Notes: generated by a model from the sequence alone, not told the origin. DNA of 64,000 nucleotides from Erinaceus europaeus (GCF_950295315.1 NC_080179.1:70368615-70432614); one strand, 5' to 3'. Counted from the first letter of the stretch, positions 42,600 through 53,660 are shown. Program-made: numbers and translations.

Positions 42600-43916
42600 G
42601 TAAGAAGATCTGAAAGGGAAACTAAAAGCAGGACCTGACCAAATTGTAAGTAGGGCACCAAAGTAAAAACCCTGTGGTGAGGGGTAGACATGCAGGTTCC
42701 TGGGACAGTGGGGGGTGGGAGTGGGTGGGAGGGATGGGTCACAGTCTTTTGGTGGTGGTAATGGTGTTTATGTACACTCCTAGTAAAATGTAGTCATATA
42801 AATCACTAGTTAATTAATATGAGGGGGAAAATTAATTGTATGTCTTGAAGTTTTTTAAAACACAGACTGAGTCTTTTTAATATATAGGCTGTGTACTTGA
42901 TATGTGGACACTCTCAAAAGCCTAGACCAAGTAGATCAGAAGCAACCAATAGTACAGCAAACCCTAACAAAAGGACTTTTCAAAGTTAACCCAATTACCA
43001 AATAATGTGATGATAACATTAACTATCAATTGTCTTTTGGAACCCTAAGACAGCAGGAACCTCACATCTCCACTAGAGAGCCTCTACTTCCCCCAGTCCT
43101 GGAACCCTTGGATAGGGCCCACTTTCCCGTATGCCTCTCCCAATCCATATCAAATAATATTGCATCTGCCGATCACAACCTAATCAATGCAACAATTGCC
43201 ACCTCAACATGCTTCACTTCAGACTGTGTCCAGAGACTTCACCTGTGGAATGACAACCCTTCAACTTCATTACTCGGTGAGACCTTTCCTTTCATAGTAT
43301 ACTCTAATTCCATCTTAGGTGGTTCACTTTCTAACAAAGCCCCAAAACCTAGATATACATCAGTTTCTGTGAGAGAGAGCATATGTTCACATGTATCCAT
43401 AAACTAGTGCAAAATATATACCTGAAAGCAGAAGTACACTAGAGTTTGCAGTGAGTACCCCCCTAACACTTCCTCTCCACTATTCCAAGCTTTGGGTCCA
43501 TGATTGCTCAACAATTTGTCTGGCTTTGTATGTTAACTCTCTTTTCAGTCACCAGGTTCCAGATGCCATCAGGATGCCAGCCAGGCTTCCCTGGACTGAA
43601 GACCCCACCAATGTGTCCTGGAGCTCTGCTTCCCCAGAGACCCACCCTACTAGGGAAAGAGAGAGGCAGACTGGGAGTATGAACTGACCAGTCAACGCCC
43701 ATGTTCAGCAGGGAAGCAATTACAGAAGCCAGACCTTCCACCTTCTGCAACCCACAATGACCCTGGGTCCATTCTCCCAGAGGGATAGAGAGTGGGAAAG
43801 CTATCAGGGGAGGGGGTGGGATATGGAGATTAGGTGGTGGGAATTGTGTGGAGTTGTACCCCTCCTACCCAATGGTTTTGTTAATTTATCCTTTCTTAAA
43901 TAAATAAAAATAAAGA
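42600..43916 (+). other. L1 long 3'UTR
   Basis: About 1.3 kb, longer than a typical human L1 3'UTR. G-run clusters occur at 42702-42738 and 43806-43820. The terminal parts are reused as 5'-truncated copies at 10562, 17174, 31690, 48220, 52255, 58765, 59310 and 61100, which defines this as the 3'UTR. Confidence 0.85.
42702..42738 (+). other. Potential G-quadruplex in L1 3'UTR
   Basis: Seven G-runs of three or more in 37 bp (GGGACAGTGGGGGGTGGG onward). A G-rich tract is a recurrent trait of mammalian L1 3'UTRs. Confidence 0.7.
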
Positions 43917-43919
43917 GAT

Positions 43920-44335
43920 CAATGTGTAAAACATGGCACACACACACAAAAGAATACTACCCAACTTTAAAAAGGAAGGAAACTTTGGCATAGACTACAA
44001 CATCGATGGATATTAAGGGCATTATGCTAAGTGAAATAAGAGAGTCATAATGGACTACTACTGAATGACTCCACTAAGACATGGTGCTTACAGTTGTCAG
44101 ATTCATAGAGACAAAAATAAAATGGTGATTGTCGGGGACTGAAGGATGTGTGGAATGAGAAGTTAGTGATTGGTAGATGCAATTTCCGTTTGGGAAGATG
44201 AAAAGACTGCTGGAGATGAATGATAGTTGTAAACAGTGTTGATGTACTTAACTCTATTGGACAGTACACTTGAAAATGGTAAATGATGTCTTTTGTATTA
44301 TGTGTGTTTCCTCACAACTGAAAATTAACAGTTTT
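43920..44335 (+). mobile_element. Old L1 3' end
   Basis: 'AGAATACTACCCAACTTTAA', 'ATGCTAAGTGAAATAAG' and 'TTCATAGAGACAAAAA' are typical of old mammalian L1M-type 3' ends. Confidence 0.75.
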
Positions 44336-44598
44336 TGGTGAGTCTCCTTTACATGTGAGTCTAGCTATAATGTTATAAGACAGTATAGGCAAAATTAGCC
44401 ATCACTTTTGGGGAAGATAGCTGTTTCCAGATTCGTGGAAAAAAGAGAAGATGGCTTTGTATCTTTGGCATTGACTTTCTCCTCTTTGGAAAGTTAGCTC
44501 AAGTTATAGTGAGAGAATTCAAGAGAGAGGATGTTCAAAAAGCAGAAAGAGCTTGATCATATTCTATAGGAGTCAAGGATAGAAAATGGAGAAGAGGA

Positions 44599-44924
44599 GA
44601 GTCGGGCGGTGGCGCAGCGGGTTAAACACAGGTGGCGCCAAGCACAATGGCCGGCATAAGGATCCCGGTTCGAGCCCCCGGCTCCCCACCTGCAGGGGAG
44701 TCGCTTCACAGGCGGTGAAGCAGGTCTGCAGGTGTCTATCTTTCTCTCCCCCTCTCTGTCTTCCCCTCCTCTCTCCATTTCTCTCTGTCCTATCCAACAA
44801 CGACGACATCAATAACCACAACAATGTTAAACAACAAGGGCAACAAAAAAAGGGAAAATAAATAAATAAATAAATATTTTTTAAAAAGAAAAACTTCAAA
44901 AATATATTTTAAAAAAAGAAAGAA
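44599..44924 (+). mobile_element. SINE family A with 18-bp TSD
   Basis: AGAAAATGGAGAAGAGGA at 44581-44598 and 44925-44942. The exact first base is ambiguous. The tail is extended and A-rich. Confidence 0.95.
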
Positions 44925-44942
44925 AGAAAATGGAGAAGAGGA

Positions 44943-45345
44943 AAAGATAAAATGAAGGATTCTTCACCTTCTTGGCACTCTGCTTTTATGCATAGCCTCT
45001 CCCACAAGTTTACATACACACAAACAAACACACACACACAACGACATACATTTTAGACCCGATATAAATGCAAACAGGTCAAAAGCAGATGTTCCATCCT
45101 AATTTTCCAATGTCCCTTCTTTTTGTCACTTCAGTCACTTCAGTTCAACCTTCCACATTTCTCTCTCTTCATTTACAAAACCTGAGTCGGAAAAATTCAG
45201 ACACCATCTGGTCTACCTACCAAATACTAGAATTTTTCTCTACACAGTTGTTCTCTAAGTTGGACTGACAGCCTATTTCATTGAAATTTCACTTATTTTT
45301 ACTAGTTGGGCCCTTGGAATGTTTTTATTAAAAACAAGTCAAATG
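44943..45345. other. Unique stretch
   Basis: Short (CA)n at 45010-45040. Nothing else recognised. Confidence 0.4.
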
Positions 45346-45347
45346 AT

Positions 45348-45505
45348 CCGAGAGGTAGAACAGTGGACAAATCATTGGACTTTCAAACATAAAGTCCTAA
45401 GTTCAATCCCCAGCAGCACATGTATCAGAGTGATGTCTGGTTCATTCTTTCTCTCCTCCTATCTTTCTCATGAATAATTTTAAGTCTTTAAAATAAATAA
45501 ATAAC
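45348..45505 (+). mobile_element. SINE family C
   Basis: 'CAGTGGACAAATCATTGGAC', 'CCTAAGTTCAATCCCCAGC', 'AGAGTGATGTCTGGTTC'. Confidence 0.82.
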
Positions 45506-45724
45506 AAAGAAGTGGAGAAAGCAGAAAAATATGGTCAAATAAAAGTTTAGTTCTCAAGTATTAATTACATTTTACAACATTAAAATTTAGTTGCAAACAT
45601 TAAGTCTAGAGGGATCTCATTTTTATCTCCTCCCAAATATATGTGCATAGATTTCCAGAGGTATGGTCAAAGTGTGTTTGTGTATATACATAAAAAAATT
45701 GTTGATATGTAAATTATATGTTAC

Positions 45725-46545
45725 TCCCCAACACCTATATGGACATCTATTTTTTTATATTTTTTAATATTTATTATTTGTTTTCCCTTTTGTTGCCTTT
45801 GTTGTTTTTTATTGTTGTTGTAGTTATTGTTATTGTTATTGATGTCATCGTTGTTAGATAGGACAGAGAGAAATGGAGAGAGGAGGGGAAGACAGAGAGG
45901 GGGAGAGAAAGATAGACACCTGCAGACCTGCTTCACCGCCTGTGAAGTGACTGCCCTGCAGGTGGGGAGCCAGGGCTTGGGGCTTGACCCGGGATCCTTA
46001 TCAGGGTCCTTGCACTTGGCACCACGTGCACTTAACCCGCTGCGCTACCATCTGACTCTTGGACATCTGACTTTTGACAAGGAGGACCAAACTATTAAAT
46101 GGAGAAAGAAGAGTCTCTTCAACAAATAGTGTTGGGGAAATTGTGTTGAAATACACACAAGAATGAAAATGAACCACTACATTTCACCACAAACAAAAGT
46201 AAACTTCAAATGGATCAAAGATTTGAATGTTAAACCAAAAACTATCAAATACTTTTCAAATATCAACTTGAAAAGCTTCTGGACTGCACAATAATTCACT
46301 ATGCAGACAAAGAGATACCTTACAAAATGGGAGAAGACCTTTACATGCCATACATCAGACAAAAGGCTAATAACCAAAATATTAAAGAGCTCACCAAACA
46401 CAACAACAAATAATAATAATAATAACCCCATCCATAAGTGGGGAGAGGATACGAACAGAATATTCACCAAAGAAGAGATCCAAAAAGACAACCGACATAT
46501 GACAAAAAAAGTCTCAAGTCCTTGATTGTCAGAGAAATGCAATTA
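45725..46545 (+). mobile_element. L1 ORF2 fragment
   Basis: Matches 41500-42085 of the main L1 (HLTFDKEDQTIKWRKKSLFN, then KYFSNINLEKLLDCT-like text). Degenerate, split by a SINE. Confidence 0.85.
45749..46059 (-). mobile_element. SINE family A with TSD, in L1
   Basis: TSD TGGACATCT at 45740-45748 and 46060-46068. Confidence 0.93.
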
Positions 46546-46652
46546 CTCAGCTCTGGCTTATGGTGAAGTAGGGGGTTGAACCTGGGACTTGGGAACCTCA
46601 AAGCATGAAAAATCATTTTGCATAACCATTATGCTATCTCCTCTGCCTAACT
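46545..46652 (-). mobile_element. SINE family D fragment
   Basis: 'CTCAGCTCTGGCTTATGGTG', 'ACCATTATGCTATCTCC'. Confidence 0.78.
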
Positions 46653-47225
46653 CTGCTCTTTAGCATTCTAGCTATTTCCTCTGGTCTCTCCTGCCACACA
46701 GGCCTGCTGATTGCATGACTCTGTTCAGGTGAAATCCAGGCTGACCCCAGAAGTTCAGGACAGCCTCACTCAGCATGAGGAGGACATACATCTGGTTATT
46801 GACTGGGGACTGCTACTTTCCCCTCCTTAAGGACCCATGTTTTCCTGGTTAAACTTGATGTCTTCGTTATACGATGGTCAAGGCCAACCCAGTTTTTCAA
46901 AGAGTGGAGAAAAGAGATTCATGTTTCTGATGAAGGATGTTAAGGCCTTATTACATAGGGGTACAGAGAGCGGCTTGACTCATGAGAGGTCATTAAGACA
47001 GTCATCTGCTGCACCCCCTCAGCCCTATAAAGAATGAGCCATCGCTGCATCTGGGATGACTGAGAGCTTGGTCACAGAAACCAGCTGCAAAATAACTATT
47101 ACTGCCTAGCTTTCTAGCAGAGAGACTGGTCTCTGTGTTCTGCCTTTTCCATGAGAGTCAGCCAATTGCTGTAACTTATATGACATAAATATACCCATTA
47201 GCAAGGAAGCCAAAAGTTATGTTTT
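46652..47225. other. Unique stretch
   Basis: Nothing recognised. Confidence 0.4.
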
Positions 47226-47227
47226 GG

Positions 47228-47505
47228 GAGTTTTTATTAAGACGGATAGATTTCAGGCCCGTGGACCTAGAGATCACAGGCTCAATTCCCAGTACCTTGA
47301 TAAACCACAGTTGAGCAGTGTGCTCTGTTCTCTCTCTCTCTCTAAGTTAAATAAACAGGACTGACAAAATGCCTCACTTGCATAGTTTGCCGTTTTGCCA
47401 TGTGCTTTGATGCAAATTCAACTCTGGTCCCTACCACACAAGATGAAGTTTTGGTACTGTGATGTCTCTTTTCCCCTTCTCCCTTACTCAATCCATATAT
47501 ATATA
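47228..47505 (+). mobile_element. SINE C/D- and E-like copies
   Basis: 47228-47355 ('CACAGGCTCAATTCCCAG', 'TTGAGCAGTGTGCTCTG') and 47360-47500 ('AAAATGCCTCACTTGCATAG', 'GCCATGTGCTTTGATGC'). Confidence 0.6.
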
Positions 47506-47509
47506 TCAA

Positions 47510-47750
47510 AAAGTCATCCTAGAACATTCAAGTCCCAGAAATGACTAAAAATAATATATAATATTATATGTATATAGATATATGTTTTGGTCATAATATA
47601 TATTTCTTAAAATATTTGTACTATAGATAACATATCAAAATACAGATGAAGTATTCAAAAGGTTCACAAATCACCAATGTTGGCTACCTGCCTAACGCTT
47701 CATAAAGTCGGATAACCTTTTTGACCTTGAAGTGTGGATGTAAAAAACAG
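47510..47750. other. AT-rich unique stretch
   Basis: TA-rich sequence; no feature recognised. Confidence 0.4.
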
Positions 47751-47751
47751 A

Positions 47752-48050
47752 GGAGCTGAGTGATAGCATAATGGTTATGCAAAGAAACTCATATGCATGA
47801 GGCTCTAAAGTCCCAGGTTCAATCCCCCACACCATCATCAACCAGACATAAGCAGTGCCCTGGTAAAAAATAAATAAATAAAATTTTTTTTAATAAATAA
47901 CAATATTTGACAAAAAGACTTTCATGCCTAAAGGACCAAATGTACCCGGCTCAATTCCCAGCAACACCATAAACCAGAACTGAGCAATGCTCTGGTAAAA
48001 ATAAATAAAAAGAAAAGGAAAAGAAAAGAAAAAGGAAATAGCAATAAATA
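47752..48050 (+). mobile_element. Two tandem SINE family D copies
   Basis: 47752-47900 ('CATAATGGTTATGCAAAGAA') and 47905-48050 ('AACACCATAAACCAGAACTG'). Confidence 0.78.
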
Positions 48051-48217
48051 CACACAAGCCTTAGGAGATATTCAAGTGGAGAGACTTTTCTACTGTTGAA
48101 GTTTATGTCCAAGAAGCTCAAAAATTAACAGCATTGTGAGCAGTGGTTCAATGTAAGCTGGGAACCACAGAAAAGAGCATGAGATTCCAGACCAACTGTC
48201 GATTAAAGAAAAGGTTT

Positions 48218-48525
48218 CACTGCACCCCCATATCCCCAGAGGGATAAACAATAGGGAAGTTTCCAATGGAGGGAATGAGACAGAGAACTCTGATGGTGGG
48301 AACTGTATGGAATTGCACCCCTAATTACAATCATACCCCTTACAATCTTGTAAATCAATATTAAATCACTAATAAAAATAAAAGAGAGAGAGAAGTGTTT
48401 CATCAGGCTGAGGGGGAGGATGAATTGACCTATCGACCATGTCCAGCAGAGAAGCAATTACAGAATCCACAACCCCCACCTTCTGCACCCCAAAAAAGAA
48501 TTTTGGCCCATACTCCCAGAGTGGT
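48218..48525 (+). mobile_element. Two L1 3'UTR fragments out of order
   Basis: 48218-48385 is the terminal part ('CCCAGAGGGATAAACAATAG' to the A-rich end). 48405-48525 is the part that normally precedes it ('CAGCAGAGAAGCAATTACAG', 'CCACCTTCTGCACCCC'). Confidence 0.75.
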
Positions 48526-48609
48526 GGGCTCTGTACCCCCATTCCACCAGCACCTGAAGCATTTGCACCGGGAATCTCATTTTTATGCCACCATGGAAAG
48601 GAAAGTTGG

Positions 48610-48832
48610 GTAACTGGGGTGTTTCCAGGTTTTGGCTATTACAAATTGTGCTGCTAGGAACATAGGTGTATACATATCTTTTTGATGGGTGTGATTGAGT
48701 CCTTATAATATATCCACAGGAGAGGTATTACTGAATCAAAAGGAAAATCCATTTCTAGCCTTATGAGGGTTCTCCAGATTGCTCTCCACAGGGATTGGAC
48801 CAGTTTACATTCCCACCAGCAGTGCAGGTTTT
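48610..48832 (-). mobile_element. L1 ORF2 C-terminal fragment
   Basis: Reverse: 'GGCTATTACAAATTGTGCTG', 'GTTTACATTCCCACCAGCAG'. Confidence 0.85.
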
Positions 48833-48847
48833 AATTTAAGAAAATTT

Positions 48848-48965
48848 TTGTTTAGGAGGGTAGATAGCATAATGGTTATGCAAAGAGATTCTCATGCTCC
48901 AAAGTCCCAGATTCAGTCCCCCACACCACCATAAGCCAGAGTTGAGCAGTGCTCTGGTTAAACAA

Positions 48966-49033
<68 letters not shown>

Positions 49034-49095
49034 AAAGAAGGAAGGAAGGAAGAAAGAGAGAGAAAGAGAAGAAAGAAAAGAAAAGAAAGAAATTT
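48848..49095 (+). mobile_element. SINE family D with (GAAA)n tail
   Basis: 'AGATAGCATAATGGTTATGC', 'CATAAGCCAGAGTTGAGCAG', then GAAA repeats 48965-49035 and degenerate purines. Confidence 0.85.
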
Positions 49096-49119
49096 TTTGT
49101 TTTATTTTAAGAAAAAAAA

Positions 49120-49318
49120 TGGGGGTGTTGCTGGGAGGTGGCACACCTCATTGAGCTCACAGATCACAGTACACAAGCACCCAGTTCTCACCTGCTGGGG
49201 GAAGCTTCACAGCAGTGAAGCTGTGCTGAAGGTGTGTCTCTTTCTCCCTCTCTATCTTCCCCTCCGCATCTCAATTTCTCTCTGTCTCTATCCAATAATT
49301 AATTAATTAATTTAAAAA
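49120..49318 (+). mobile_element. SINE family B
   Basis: 'GGGAGGTGGCACACCTCATT' head, CT-rich body, AATTAATTAATT end. Confidence 0.8.
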
Positions 49319-49319
49319 A

Positions 49320-49880
49320 TACAATCTCATAAATTCATGGGGCACAGACAGAAGAAGACATAATAGCAGCTGAGAAATGTTAACAGAACAGACTAAGAAT
49401 AACCAACTTGGCAGATGAGAGAAGGCTGAAATGAAATGTTGCAGTAGGGGTGCGGGTGACAGATGCCAAGAAGTTTGTTGGTGAAGCTGCCAAACTCTTC
49501 AAAGCCCAGAAACTGGAGTCAGGAGCTGTCTGTCTCTGCATGTGGGAAGCAGATGAGTGGGGAGACAGGGCTGTCACAAGGCTGGGGAAAAGCCGTCCAG
49601 CCAGGTCTCCGCTTAGCCCCACGAACTCAGGTACCAGCCCTTCCTCCTCTGCACAGGGTACAGGGAGGGATGTCTCCAAGCAAACTTGAACAGATTTCTT
49701 AGCTGACACACTTGCCACTTTGGAAAGCACTTTTATAAGCCTTTTGAAACTTTAGAGCTGAGTTAGCATTAGGCACATAGAAAATTAAGCCAAGAATGAT
49801 AGCTGCTCGTTCCAGTGAAAAACACTTGTATGAGGAGGGATACAAAAATGGGTTTTCAGGGCACCGGGCACCTGGTAGAT
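49320..49880. other. Unique stretch
   Basis: Nothing recognised. Confidence 0.4.
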
Positions 49881-49882
49881 TT

Positions 49883-50345
49883 TTTTTTTAATTTCTTTAT
49901 TGAGGGATTAATGTTTTGCAGTCAACAGTAAATACAATAGTTTGTACATGCATAACATTTCTCAGTTTTCCACATAACAAGACAACCCCCACTAGATCCT
50001 CTGTCAGCCTTTTCTAGGATCTGTACTCTGCCCCCACCTACCCCAGAGTCTTTTACTTTGCTGCAATACACCAACTCCAGTTCAGGTTCTACTTGTGTTT
50101 TCTCTTCTGATCTTGTTTTTCAACTTCTGCCAGAGAGTGAGACCGTCCCATATACATCTTTCTGTTTCTGTCTTATTTCAATTAACATGATTTCTTCAAG
50201 CTCCATCCAAGATGGGCTGAAAATGGTGAAATCACTATTTTTAATAGCTGAGTAGTATTCCATTGTGTATATAGACCACAACTTGCTCAGCCACTCATCT
50301 ATTGGTTTTGGATATTACAAATTGTGCTATTATGAACATGGATAT
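49883..50345 (-). mobile_element. 5'-truncated L1 3' end (short-3'UTR subfamily)
   Basis: Reverse: 'TTCTTTATTGAGGGATTAAT', 'CCACTAGATCCTCTGTCA', 'CCATTGTGTATATAGACCAC'. Confidence 0.87.
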
Positions 50346-50554
50346 ACACAAACATAGGTATACACAAATCAATTCTTCCTTAATTGAATTACTAGTCACA
50401 TTTTTCAAAAATTAATTAATTCAACATATTTGTGTGAGTCTATTTCTGACTTCATTACCCGTTCTATTATTTGTCTACCTCTATGCCAATAACATATTGT
50501 TGTGATCACTGTAGCTTGGTCCTTGCATCAAGCAGACAATGTCTTCTCACTTGA

Positions 50555-50985
50555 TCTCATTTTTAAGATTTATTTCACTTGTTTCATATAAGAGAGAACC
50601 CGGAGCATTACTCCATTATATGTGATGTGAGAGGCTGAGCCGGGAGCCTCAGTCATGCAAGTCCAATGTCTTATCACCAGAACTATCTCAATGGCCTGCC
50701 CACCCCCTCTTTTTTTTTTTCTGCCATTATGTTCATTGCTGGGGCTAAATTCGTATACAATTCCACCATTCCCTGTGGCCTTTTTTTGTTTCCTTCCTTT
50801 TTTTAAATTTCATCTAGATAGATGATGAAAGAGAGGAAGAGAAATAGAGAGGAGAGAGACACTACAGCACTGAGTCACCATTAGTGATCCTCCCATTTGA
50901 CAAGGAAGACTTAAATTCAGTTCCCTAAGCATGGTGGTGATGTGAGCATTCTACTGGGTGAGTCACTTGCCAGCCCCATCTTTGG
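50555..50985 (-). mobile_element. SINE family C, module and family E copies
   Basis: 50560-50700 C-like ('GAGCATTACTCCATTATATG'), 50725-50785 the A2/B module ('TTCATTGCTGGGGCTAAATT'), 50810-50985 E/B-like. Confidence 0.5.
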
Positions 50986-51063
50986 GTTTTTGGGGGGTTT
51001 TTATGTTTTATTTATTTATTCCCTTTTGTTGTCCTTGTTGTCTTATTGTTGCAGTTATTATTG

Positions 51064-51432
51064 GGATGATCGACCTTCTCGTGGTGCATCCCGTGAGTAC
51101 CCATTCATTGGGGAAACTGATGATCCTTCCTAGCCGACTGAATCCACATGGATCCCAGTCACTTTCAAAGCCAGCAACAAGCAGCTCCTGACAGCTTTCA
51201 ACCTGACGCTGCTGACTGGCTACGGAAGAAGGGCAAATGCTAGAAGAAGAAGAAGAAGAAGAAGAAGAAGGAGGAGGAGGAGGAGGAGGAGGAGGAGGAG
51301 GAAGAAGAAGAAGAAGGAGAAGAAGAAGAAGAAGAAGAGGAAGAGGAAGAGGAAGAAGAAGAAGAAGAAGAAGAAGAAGAAGAAGAAGAAGAAGAAGAAG
51401 AAGAAGAAGAAGGAGAAGAAGAAGAAGAAGAA
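51064..51432 (+). mobile_element. Short non-autonomous element sharing the LINE 3' end
   Basis: About 175 bp of body, starting GGATGATCGACCTTCTCG, then 'CTGACTGGCTACGGAAGAAG' and 'GGGCAAATGCTAG' as in the LINE copies, then about 190 bp of GAA/GGA repeats. The first ~125 bp match nothing else in the window, so it could be a SINE or an internally deleted LINE. The TSD proves it moved as a unit. Confidence 0.75.
51240..51432. repeat. (GAA)n/(GGA)n tract grown from an element tail
   Basis: Pure purine trinucleotide array continuing the AGAAGAAG tail. It generates the long poly-Arg/Glu and poly-Phe/Ser frames. Confidence 0.95.
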
Positions 51433-51649
51433 GTTATTATTGATGCCATTGTTGTTGGATAGGACAGGACAGAGAGAAATGGAGAGAAGAGGGAAAGACA
51501 GAGAGGGGGAGAGAAAGATAGACACCTGCAGACCTGCTTCACCGCCTGTGAAGCGACTCCCCTGCAGGTGGGGAGCCAGGGGCTCGAACCGGGATCCTCA
51601 CGCCCGTCCTTGCGCTTTGTGCCACCTGAGCTACCGCCCAACTTCCCCC

Positions 51650-52250
51650 CATCTTTGTTGTTATGGCTAATGTCTTTATCACATTGTCAGCTAATTCAAA
51701 CACATCGAATCACTGTCCGCTGGGTTTCCCACTCAGTCAGATGGACTGAAGCTCTAGCACCACCACAACCAGCACTTGACATCCCAGCTAAGCATGCCTG
51801 TGTCAGCTCTACCTGCAGACCAACCACGGGCACTTGTAAGCTGCTGAGGTCTCAGCCAACACGTCTGGCGGCTCTGTGAGGCTGTCTTTCTATGTGTGAC
51901 TTGGTCTCCTGCGTCTGGGACACCCTGCTCCCTCTTCTGTCTCTGGTGTGCACAGTCCCGAGCCTGCTCTGTCATGTCACTGGCGCTCCTCAGGAGAAGC
52001 CACTTAGTTTCTCTTTTTCAGGATGATTTTAGCTATTCTACATAGAACCTCTGCTTACCTCTATAATCTTTAGAATAAAGATTTATCCACATCTATAGAT
52101 ACCCTAAATTTTCAATTAGTCAAATGTACATAATTTAAGGAAGATGACTTTGGTATCTTTTTTTCTTAATTTGTAATGTATGTACAACGTGGAGATACAT
52201 ATATATGACTGATGTGGGTGGAATCTTTGGCATTGTAATGTTAAAAACTG
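51650..52250. other. Unique stretch
   Basis: Nothing recognised. Confidence 0.4.
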
Positions 52251-52254
52251 AGTG

Positions 52255-52905
52255 AGTCAGGTGAGACCTTTCCTTTCATGGTATTCTCTAATTCCATCCC
52301 AGGTGGTTCACTTTTTAACAAAGTCCCAAAACCTAGATATAGACCAGGTTCTGTGAGAGAGGACATATGTTCACACATATCTATAAACTAGTGCAAAATA
52401 TATACCTGAAAGCAGAAATACACTAGAGTTTGCAGTGAGTACCCCCCCAACACTCCATCTCCACTATTCCAACCTTTGTGTCCATGATTGCTCAACAATT
52501 TGTTTGGCTTTGTGTGTTAACTCTCTTTTCAGCCACCAGGTTCCGGATGCCAGCATGATGCCGACCAGACTTCCCTGGACTAACGACCCCACCAATGTGT
52601 CCTGGAGCCCTGCTTCCCCAGAGACCCACCCTACTAGGGAAAGAGAGAGGCTGACTGGGAGTATGGACCGACCAGTTAACACCCATGTTCAGTGGGGAAG
52701 CAATTACAGAAGCCAGACCTTCCACCTTCTGCAACCCACAACAACCCTGGGTCCATGCTCCCAGAGGGATAGAGAATGGGAAAGCTATCAGGGGAGGGGA
52801 TGGGATAAGGAGATTGGTTGACAAGAATTGTGTGGAGTTGTACCCCTCCTATCCTATAGTTTTGTTAATGTCTCTTTTCTTAAATTAAAAATAAATTTTA
52901 AAAAA
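52255..52905 (+). mobile_element. 5'-truncated L1 (long 3'UTR only)
   Basis: Starts at the equivalent of 43280 ('GTGAGACCTTTCCTTTCAT') and runs to the A-rich end. High identity to the main L1 indicates the same young subfamily. Confidence 0.92.
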
Positions 52906-52914
52906 AAGCTGAGT

Positions 52915-53055
52915 GTGGGCCAGGAGTGGAGAAAGCACTGGACTTTTTAAGCATGAGCTCCTGAGTTCAATCCCTTGGTGGCACATGTACCAAGTGATGT
53001 CTGATTCTTTCTCACTAATAAATAAACAAAATCTTTAAAAAAAAAAAAAAAAAAC
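52915..53055 (+). mobile_element. SINE family C
   Basis: 'GAGTGGAGAAAGCACTGGAC', 'GAGTTCAATCCCTTGGTGGC', AAATCTTT plus A-run. Confidence 0.8.
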
Positions 53056-53359
53056 CTGAGAGAGCCATTAAGGAAATAGAAAGAGTGGTCTTGGGAAGTG
53101 GCACTGTAGATAGTGTTAGCTCCTCAAACCACTCTTTCTATTTGCTTTAATTGAAACAGTATAGGGTAGGGGGTAGATAGCTTAATGGTTATGCAAAGAG
53201 ACTCTCATATCTGAAGCTACCAAGTCTCATGCTCAATCCCCCTTACCACCATAAGCCATAGCTGAGCAGTGCTCTGGTAAAGAAAAGAAAAGAAAAGAAA
53301 AGAAAAGAAAAGAAAAGAAAAGAAAAGAGATAGAGGAGCTTAATGGCTCTCTCAGGTTT
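53052..53359. repeat. Imperfect inverted repeat interrupted by a SINE
   Basis: Arm 1 is 53052-53089. Its reverse complement is found as 53128-53150 followed, after a family D insertion, by 53337-53359 (TTAATGGCTCTCTCAGGTTT). Confidence 0.8.
53160..53335 (+). mobile_element. SINE family D with (GAAAA)n tail
   Basis: 'AGATAGCTTAATGGTTATGC', 'CATAAGCCATAGCTGAGCAG', then AAAAG repeats 53279-53328. Confidence 0.88.
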
Positions 53360-53474
53360 GGTTTTGTTTTTTAATGAGAATAAAGAGATGTATTTCACAT
53401 TTGTTCACACTCTTTTGCTGCATGGCACTAAAGTGATTTACTATGAACGTTATTCAAAGCAAAAAGAATGAGCT

Positions 53475-53660
53475 ATCTGGGGCAAGGAGGTGGCATACTT
53501 GGTTGAGCACAGCTATTACCATGTGTAAGAACTTGGGTTCAAGTCCTATCCTCACCTGCAGGGGAGAAGCTTCTTGCAGATTTCTCTCTGTCTCTCCCTC
53601 TCTATCTCCCCCTTCACCCTCAAGTTTTCTCTGCCTTTATCCAAAAATAAATCTAGAAAG
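53475..53660 (+). mobile_element. SINE family B
   Basis: 'GGAGGTGGCATACTTGGTTG', 'CTTGGGTTCAAGTCC', with an internal deletion after 'GAGAAGCTTC'. Confidence 0.8.

Larger units (their letters stand above)
35938..43916 (+). mobile_element. Nearly complete L1 (5'UTR, ORF1, ORF2, long 3'UTR)
   Basis: About 7.7 kb of L1 plus one SINE insertion. 5'UTR 35938-37511, ORF1 37512-38422, ORF2 38483-42599, 3'UTR 42600-43916 ending in an A-rich tract. The 5' edge carries AAGATGGCGG. Both ORFs are broken, so it is not autonomous now. A TSD could not be fixed because both flanks are A/T-rich. Confidence 0.93.
51003..51645 (-). mobile_element. SINE family A split by a short GAA-tailed element
   Basis: Left part 51003-51063, right part 51433-51645. 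TSD GTTATTATTG at 51054-51063 and 51433-51442. Confidence 0.9.

Noticed and set aside
48965..49035. Regularly spaced repeats that might resemble a CRISPR array
   Set aside because: Simple GAAA microsatellite without spacers, in mammalian DNA. The same holds for 53279-53328 and 56392-56470.
51220..51641. Open frames rich in Arg/Glu, Phe or Ser over 51237-51641
   Set aside because: Translation of a GAA/GGA microsatellite.
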